A DNA stretch of 7,230 bases from the NCBI GenBank assembly GCA_014381385.1, contig JACNLR010000023.1, positions 1-7,230 on the forward strand. The letters run 5' to 3'. Made by a program: the position numbers and the translations under genes. Below, one piece after another: positions 1 to 4,466 of the stretch. Numbering within the stretch: the stretch's first letter is position 1; each line of letters starts with the position of its first letter. The notes beneath the pieces are model-generated. The model was not told the origin of the DNA. It searched no databases and worked only from the letters and a program-made list of their open reading frames with translations. The stretch comes from Planctomycetota bacterium (lineage in GTDB: Bacteria; Planctomycetota; Phycisphaerae; Phycisphaerales; SM1A02).

Positions 1-1
1 G

Positions 2-178
2 AAAACTCCGCAGCAAAATTGGCTCACGTCCATTCCTAACCTTAAAGAAGCGGGAGCAACCGATTGGGAGTTTGAAACGTATACTTGGAATGTGACGCCT
101 GGCGAATTGCAAGAAGGCGAACTTGTTGCGTCAATCACAAAGGAACTTGCATGGGCATCGAGACAGTTAAACAAGTAA
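2..178 (+). CDS. eboE: EboE, C-terminal end (sugar-phosphate isomerase/epimerase-like), partial
   Basis: This is the last 58 codons of a gene that enters from the left edge and stops at TAA 176-178. The visible peptide includes WEFETYTWNVTP followed by a Glu-rich amphipathic end and a final ASRQLNK. The 'ETYTW(D/N)V.P.EL' segment is what I remember as the conserved C-terminus of EboE, a xylose-isomerase-like TIM-barrel protein of the ebo metabolite-traffic cluster. The identification rests on this tail plus the following eboC and eboF genes, because the barrel and its metal ligands lie outside the window. The last 28 bp overlap the start of eboC. Family knowledge: EboE is one of the core ebo proteins, and its reaction is not established. 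Confidence 0.72.
   Translation, partial: KTPQQNWLTSIPNLKEAGATDWEFETYTWNVTPGELQEGELVASITKELAWASRQLNK
141..144 (+). promoter_or_regulatory. Ribosome binding site deciding the eboC start
   Basis: AGGA, preceded by AA, sits 6 nt before ATG 151, inside the eboE coding region. It supports the shorter eboC start. No comparable site precedes the in-frame ATG at 85. Confidence 0.5.
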
Positions 179-1026
179 GCAAAACCGAGGCGTGGCTTGG
201 CATGTTACGTATCAGCAATGCACCTACGATTGTGAGCAACATCTTTGTTGGTACTGCAATCGCAATACAATCTGATTACTTTGTTTGGAACGCTTCTTAT
301 GATTTGTTTTTGGCAATTTGCATTCTCGCAATCTATTTTGCTGGCATGATCCTCAACGATGCTTTTGATGCTAAGTACGACAAAAAACTTCGCCCAGAAA
401 GACCAATTCCGTCTGGCATTGTTACGCGAGCAGCCGCTTGGATACTGGGAATTGCCATACTCGTTGCCGTTTCAATCTTTGGCTATGGTCATGGATCAGC
501 GCAAGGTTTACTTCTGCTCGTAGTCGCCGTTCTACTGTATACCTTTTTTCATCGCTGGTTGATACCTGCAATTCTTTTCATGGCTGCCTGCAGAGGGCTC
601 GTGTATTTTATTGTTGCAAATCCCGTTCAGGGTGCTGACCTCACACTTCTGATTACTTTTAGTATTGCTCTTGCGTGTTACACGGCAGTACTCACTTGCA
701 TTGGTAGTTTTGAAAATAAGAAAGATACAAAATATGCTTGGGTCACTTGGTTGCTCATGCTCCCCCCTACCTACGTTGTTTTGAACAACCTCACCACCTC
801 TTGGATTGCTTGCATTCCGCTTGCAGGTATGGCGTATTGGATTTGGCTCGCATGGGTCAATTTCCAATCCGGAAACAAAATCTCCGGCATGCACAAAATT
901 CTCTCTGGGTTTTGCTTACTCGATTGCGTTCTAGCAGTATCCCTTGGGCAATATGGAATCGCTGTATTATGCTTAGCTTGTTTCATCACTACAGTCGCGT
1001 TTCACCGTAAAATCCTCGGTACATGA
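151..1026 (+). CDS. eboC: EboC, UbiA-superfamily membrane prenyltransferase
   Basis: A 291-residue, very hydrophobic protein with about 8-9 predicted membrane segments (the first around residues 29-45, the last around 265-285). The first Asp-rich motif of UbiA prenyltransferases is intact at 69-77 (N69 D70 xx D73 xxx D77), followed by RPERPIPSG (81-89), the usual RPxxSG turn. A C147-R148 pair in 'AACRGL' fits the EboC/UbiA core. The second Asp-rich motif is only ExxxD (E188...D192). UbiA enzymes use Mg2+ to transfer prenyl chains onto acceptors in the membrane; the EboC substrate is unknown. I chose ATG 151 over the in-frame ATG 85 because AGGA (141-144) lies 6 nt upstream and the protein then begins at a normal UbiA N-terminus. 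The longer form would add 22 residues rich in Arg and Cys inside eboE. Its stop overlaps the eboF start (ATGA). Confidence 0.86.
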   Translation: MGIETVKQVSKTEAWLGMLRISNAPTIVSNIFVGTAIAIQSDYFVWNASYDLFLAICILAIYFAGMILNDAFDAKYDKKLRPERPIPSGIVTRAAAWILGIAILVAVSIFGYGHGSAQGLLLLVVAVLLYTFFHRWLIPAILFMAACRGLVYFIVANPVQGADLTLLITFSIALACYTAVLTCIGSFENKKDTKYAWVTWLLMLPPTYVVLNNLTTSWIACIPLAGMAYWIWLAWVNFQSGNKISGMHKILSGFCLLDCVLAVSLGQYGIAVLCLACFITTVAFHRKILGT

Positions 1027-2390
1027 AACGCATTGCTGTCATAAATGTTGTCGGTCTCACAAAGGACCACCTCGGTGAACACACTCCCAACATTACTGCC
1101 CTTGCAAGCGACACATCGATTACTACCCTTGAACCCCCACTTCCTGCTGTCACCTGTACCGTGCAGAGCTCTATGCTCACGGGATGTTCGCCCGAAGAAC
1201 ATGGCATTGTGGCAAATGGGTGGCATGAACGAGAAACAAAAGAAACAAGTTTCTGGCGCCAGTCCAATGAACTTGTCGAGGGTGACAAAGTTTGGGACGA
1301 TTTGCACAAAGAAAACAGTGCGTTCACTGTTGCGAATATGTTTTGGTGGTTCAACATGTATTCCTCAGCAGACATCGCTGTTACACCAAGGCCAATCTAT
1401 TGTGCAAATGGTAGAAAAATTCCAGACATTTGGACATCTCCAACTTCGCTTCGGAACTTGTTACAAAATAAGTTCGGTCAATTTCCGCTCTTTCGCTTTT
1501 GGGGGCCGATGGCAGACATCAGTTCAACACAATGGATTGTAAAGGCAACTATTGAAGTAGAAAATACATATTCCCCATCGCTCACGCTTGTATATATCCC
1601 CCACCTTGATTACCCATTACAAAAATTTGGCCCAAATCACCCGAGTATTACAAGCGAACTCCAAGCAGTGGACGCAGAAGTGGGCAAGCTTATCGATTGT
1701 TTCCAAGCACTCGACATCGACATTTGCATCCTCAGTGAATATGGAATTGAAGAAGTTACAGATGCTGTCCCCATTAATCAGATACTACGGAAAAACGATT
1801 GGCTCGAAGTCCGCGAAGAACTTGGCAGAGAATATCTTGATGCCGGTGCAAGCACATGCTTTGCGGTGCCAGACCACCAAATTGCACATGTATATGTGCA
1901 AGACAACCGAAACATCGAATCGATTGCAAGCGTCCTAAGAGCAACAGATGGAATTGAGTTTGTTTACGCTGGGGAAGAACGAGGAAAACTCGCGCACGAA
2001 CGGTGTGGCGACATCGTGGTTGTAGCAAATAGGGGCAATTGGTTCTCACACGATTGGTGGGAGGACGACGCAAAAGCGCCCGACTATCAAACAACCGTCA
2101 ACATCCACGCCAAGCCTGGCTACGACCCGCGAGAACTTTTCTTTGCTGAGGGCTGGCGTGGTTCAAAGGTACGCATCGCATTTAAAATATTGATGAAAAA
2201 ACTGGGCAGCAACACCCTACTTGATGTCATAACGTTGAACTCTTTAAAAGTGAAGGGCTCTCACGGAAGAACTGTAGAAATGGGCGCGCCATCACCAATT
2301 CTCATTGCTCCAAAGTGTGCAAAAAAAATGCCACAGTCTCTTCCGTCTGCGGCACTTAAGAACTTGCTGTTGGAGTGGGTTACTTCTTAA
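1023..2390 (+). CDS. eboF: EboF, alkaline-phosphatase-fold (nucleotide pyrophosphatase/phosphodiesterase-like) protein
   Basis: 455 residues, starting at an ATG that overlaps the eboC stop (ATGA, 1023-1026), with no clear Shine-Dalgarno site. The N-terminal INVVGL (7-12) and PAVTCTVQSSMLTG (41-54), followed by PEEHGIVAN (57-65), align with the NPP pattern in which Thr is the nucleophile (T44) and Asn (N65) stabilises the transition state. FWWFNMYSSAD (107-117), TPRP (121-124), HLDY (194-197), SEYGI (238-242), HQIAHVYV (285-292) and KGSHGR (411-416) are as I remember them from EboF proteins. By alignment with human ENPP1, D196 and H414 of the zinc site are kept, but D218, H380, D423 and H424 correspond to V10, Q200, E239 and Y240. 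The fold is recognisable, but two-zinc phosphodiesterase chemistry is doubtful. No signal peptide is visible, so it probably acts in the cytoplasm. It is the last gene of the operon, and its stop overlaps the convergent gene by 11 bp. Confidence 0.84.
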   Translation: MKRIAVINVVGLTKDHLGEHTPNITALASDTSITTLEPPLPAVTCTVQSSMLTGCSPEEHGIVANGWHERETKETSFWRQSNELVEGDKVWDDLHKENSAFTVANMFWWFNMYSSADIAVTPRPIYCANGRKIPDIWTSPTSLRNLLQNKFGQFPLFRFWGPMADISSTQWIVKATIEVENTYSPSLTLVYIPHLDYPLQKFGPNHPSITSELQAVDAEVGKLIDCFQALDIDICILSEYGIEEVTDAVPINQILRKNDWLEVREELGREYLDAGASTCFAVPDHQIAHVYVQDNRNIESIASVLRATDGIEFVYAGEERGKLAHERCGDIVVVANRGNWFSHDWWEDDAKAPDYQTTVNIHAKPGYDPRELFFAEGWRGSKVRIAFKILMKKLGSNTLLDVITLNSLKVKGSHGRTVEMGAPSPILIAPKCAKKMPQSLPSAALKNLLLEWVTS

Positions 2391-3489
2391 ACTTGCTATC
2401 CATACTAGTCATAACAAGAACAAGGTCCATCATGTCTACCACGCCATCCGTGTTAATGTCACCCGTATTTGGTTTTGGACAAGCGAGTAATTGGTCGTCG
2501 CAAGAAGTATTTGGACCAAGCCACGATCCGCCTGCTTTTGTACAAGATCGTTCATCCACTATGAGGCAACCTGTACCGATGCAACATGCGCCTGTTTTTT
2601 TGCCTTGAGCGACTTGGTAACTGCCAGAGCCGGAGATTGTATCTCGCGGTGTAATGAGTACGCAGTCCTCATCTAAAACCGTGGCGCTTTTATATCCATG
2701 GTAGAAGGCGTTTCCGTTAATAAGTGCAACGTTACTCTTGAAAGATGATGCAATTACTCTACCACTGCTGTCGTAGTCGTAGATGCCGCCGCCAATGTAA
2801 TCTGCGCGGTTGTCTTTAAATTGACAAGTAATAACGCGGATATTTGAACCAAAGTTGTACATTCCACCGCCGCCATAACTTGCATTGTTGTTAGAGATTT
2901 CAGAATCTTTCAATTCGGGCATTCCCCTGCCGTTGTATAAACCACCACCGCGCACAGATTCGTTTGACAAAATTTTGCAATTTCGAATAACAGTATTGGA
3001 ACGGTCACCGTTATAGATTCCACCGCCCTGATAGTTTGTTCTATTACTCACAAAGATGCAATTCATAATTGTCGGGCTTGAGTGCAAGCAAAGTAAACCG
3101 CCGCCTACGGTTTCTTTCTCACCGTATAGATCTTCGTTGCCAGTTCCGCCGGTAATCGTAAATCCATCAAGTACTGTACTTGGACCCTCGCCGCTGATAC
3201 ATTTCACAACGCTATCGCGAACGTCCCAACCATCAATCGTTGTAACAGCCGCGCCCTTCGTACTCTTAAGCGTAATCGCTTTCCCATTGTAATTAATCGA
3301 TTCGTTATACCTGCCCGGCTCAACTAGAACGATATCATCACCTTGGGCGAGATCAATGGCAGCCTGAATCGTTGGAGCATCCTTTGGAACATTAATTGTC
3401 TCAGCAGGTGCAACCGAACAAAAGCCAACAATCGCAGCGATCGTTATTAGTCGGAAGATCAAATTGGCTTGTAAAGTTCTCATGCTCAT
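2380..3489 (-). CDS. Secreted right-handed parallel beta-helix protein with Cys-rich module and dockerin-like C-terminus
   Basis: 369 residues. A Sec signal peptide covers about residues 1-29 (basic start, hydrophobic 10-24, cleavage after APA). Residues 31-128 resemble the N-terminal cap of pectate-lyase/NosD-type helices (INVPKDAPTIQAAID; DIVLVEPGRYNESI; LDGFTITGG). Six coils follow, each opening with GGGIYN or a variant at 129, 155, 181, 207, 233 and 259, exactly 26 residues apart. Residues 299-337 form a Cys-rich module (C302 C303 C308 C316 C330 C337), and 344-355 is one DxNxDGxxDxxD calcium loop, a combination I associate with planctomycetes, especially Phycisphaerales. No catalytic residues could be assigned, so it may be a structural, adhesive or polysaccharide-binding surface protein. 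ATG 3483 (MRT...) is an equally good start, because AGG in 'ggtaggt' lies better spaced before it than before ATG 3489. Confidence 0.88.
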   Translation of the reverse strand: MSMRTLQANLIFRLITIAAIVGFCSVAPAETINVPKDAPTIQAAIDLAQGDDIVLVEPGRYNESINYNGKAITLKSTKGAAVTTIDGWDVRDSVVKCISGEGPSTVLDGFTITGGTGNEDLYGEKETVGGGLLCLHSSPTIMNCIFVSNRTNYQGGGIYNGDRSNTVIRNCKILSNESVRGGGLYNGRGMPELKDSEISNNNASYGGGGMYNFGSNIRVITCQFKDNRADYIGGGIYDYDSSGRVIASSFKSNVALINGNAFYHGYKSATVLDEDCVLITPRDTISGSGSYQVAQGKKTGACCIGTGCLIVDERSCTKAGGSWLGPNTSCDDQLLACPKPNTGDINTDGVVDMMDLVLVMTSMDSKFKK

Positions 3490-3521
3490 ACCTACCTGCG
3501 TAGCGTGCCCACCAAGGCAAC

Positions 3522-3547
3522 GTTACACTGTACCACAGTCTTGTAAC
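3522..3547. repeat. Imperfect palindrome in the divergent intergenic region
   Basis: GTTAC (3522-3526) pairs with GTAAC (3543-3547), and inside it ACTGT (3527-3531) pairs with ACAGT (3535-3539). The loop is ACC, with a 3-nt bulge CTT (3540-3542) on one side. This gives 10 possible base pairs. It lies 33 bp upstream of the beta-helix gene start, so it could be an operator or a hairpin in that gene's leader. No T-run follows on either strand, so it is not an obvious intrinsic terminator. Confidence 0.4.
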
Positions 3548-3594
3548 TCCGCATAAACAAAGGCTTTATATATAACTAGCATTTACAAGATTCG

Positions 3595-3603
3595 TGTTAA
3601 AAT
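3595..3603 (+). promoter_or_regulatory. Candidate extended -10 promoter for the phosphatase-peptidase operon
   Basis: TGTTAAAAT fits the extended -10 consensus TGnTATAAT with one mismatch. No good -35 hexamer is seen 16-18 bp upstream (the sequence there is around actagc). Transcription would start near 3610 and leave a leader of roughly 100 nt before ATG 3708. It is an assumption that planctomycete housekeeping promoters follow this consensus. Confidence 0.3.
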
Positions 3604-3638
3604 GGGGTGTTTGATCGGAAAAACCCACTTAGAACCCT

Positions 3639-3667
3639 TGCAATACGGTCTGTACGGCATGCAATAC
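3639..3667. repeat. Pair of direct repeats TGCAATAC, 21 bp apart
   Basis: TGCAATAC occurs at 3639-3646 and again at 3660-3667, a start-to-start distance of 21 bp or about two helical turns. Both copies lie between the candidate promoter and ATG 3708, as operator half-sites might. Two 8-bp copies in 218 bp could also be chance. Confidence 0.25.
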
Positions 3668-3693
3668 TTGTTATAGGACTGGATTTCGTTGGT

Positions 3694-3697
3694 AGGA
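3694..3697 (+). promoter_or_regulatory. Ribosome binding site of the phosphatase gene
   Basis: AGGA within ggtaggatgt ends 10 nt before ATG 3708. It is the only purine-rich site near that start and supports it, because the protein then begins just before the first helix expected of the family. Confidence 0.45.
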
Positions 3698-3707
3698 TGT
3701 TCCTCTC

Positions 3708-4466
3708 ATGGATGTTGCAACAAAGCGAATACACGTATTACACGCTACGGGGCGCGATGTGTCTGCGTTCGTTTTATCTCATTTTTTAACGCAAAACTTC
3801 ACTATTTCCTCAAAATTGGATGGCTCAGTTGTAACGAACGTCGATACCGAAGCGGAATTAATGGCGAGGCAGTTACTATTAGAGGCGTTCCCAGAGGACG
3901 GTTTTCTCGGTGAAGAGCATGGAGAGATACATGGCAAGAGCGGATATCGTTGGGTTGTTGATCCAATCGACGGCACGGCATCGTTTGCGCGTGGTGTACC
4001 CCTTTTTGGAACGCTGATTGGTCTTGAATATGAGGGCATACCTATTGCTGGGTTTGTTTGCCTTCCCGCCCTTGGTGAAACAATTTCTGCGGTTGTTGGG
4101 GAAGGCGTCATCCACCAAGGTACCAAGTGCGCTGGTGTTTCTTCAGTAGCGGCGCTTGAAGATGCAATGATTTGCACCACCACCTACGATTATTACAAAC
4201 AAACAAACACAGAACCGTTGTATCAAAAACTTCTCGAAGTGAGTGGATCCCTCCGTGGGTGGAGTGATTGCTATGCGTATATGTTGCTCTGCACGGGGAG
4301 AATTGACGCTGTTGTTGAACCACTTCTTTTTCAATGGGACATCGTTCCATGGCTTCCAATTATCGAGGAAGCCGGCGGAAACTATTCTCCAATTGCAAGT
4401 GGTGGGATTGCCTCAAATCATACTTTACACAATGCTCTTTGCCATGCTTTATCATGTGCACCATGA
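3708..4466 (+). CDS. Inositol-monophosphatase-superfamily phosphatase, HisN (histidinol-phosphatase)-like
   Basis: 252 residues, the usual length of the family. Motifs in order: KLDGSVVTNVDTEAE (36-50), corresponding to the K.DGS.VT..D...E signature; FPEDGFLGEEHG (61-72), with metal ligand E70; WVVDPIDGTASF (82-93), with D85, D88 and the GT that positions phosphate; RGVPLFGTLIGL (95-106); and QWDIVPWLPIIEEAGG (209-224), with metal ligand D211. All catalytic metal ligands are therefore present. The 'RGVP.FGTLI.L' stretch and the DGS variant resemble HisN-type histidinol-phosphate phosphatases more than true inositol monophosphatases, but 3'(2'),5'-bisphosphate or inositol phosphate as substrate cannot be excluded, and no histidine gene is adjacent. 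The enzyme should be cytoplasmic and Mg2+-dependent. Its TGA overlaps the next ATG by 4 bp. Confidence 0.82.
   Translation: MDVATKRIHVLHATGRDVSAFVLSHFLTQNFTISSKLDGSVVTNVDTEAELMARQLLLEAFPEDGFLGEEHGEIHGKSGYRWVVDPIDGTASFARGVPLFGTLIGLEYEGIPIAGFVCLPALGETISAVVGEGVIHQGTKCAGVSSVAALEDAMICTTTYDYYKQTNTEPLYQKLLEVSGSLRGWSDCYAYMLLCTGRIDAVVEPLLFQWDIVPWLPIIEEAGGNYSPIASGGIASNHTLHNALCHALSCAP

Noticed and set aside
85..150. In-frame upstream ATG extending eboC by 22 residues
   Set aside because: The extra peptide lies wholly inside eboE, is rich in Arg and Cys unlike a UbiA N-terminus, and has no ribosome site. ATG 151 has AGGA 6 nt upstream.
989..1375. 128-codon minus-strand frame across the eboC/eboF junction
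   Set aside because: It covers well-supported plus-strand genes with family motifs and has no recognisable domain.
2650..3108. Tandem DNA repeat or CRISPR-like 78-bp periodicity
   Set aside because: The period is real in the protein, but the DNA copies are too diverged for a tandem or CRISPR array. It is explained by beta-helix coils.
3607..3789. 60-codon frame starting with GTG in the intergenic region
   Set aside because: It overlaps the phosphatase start in another frame, has no ribosome site and no recognisable domain, and its middle coincides with the leader of the real gene.
4334..4462. Longer metallopeptidase start at 4334 (or 4454)
   Set aside because: The 43 added residues are a Cys- and Trp-rich shadow of the phosphatase gene. 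The ATGA overlap at 4463 is the usual operon junction here, though 4454 cannot be fully excluded.
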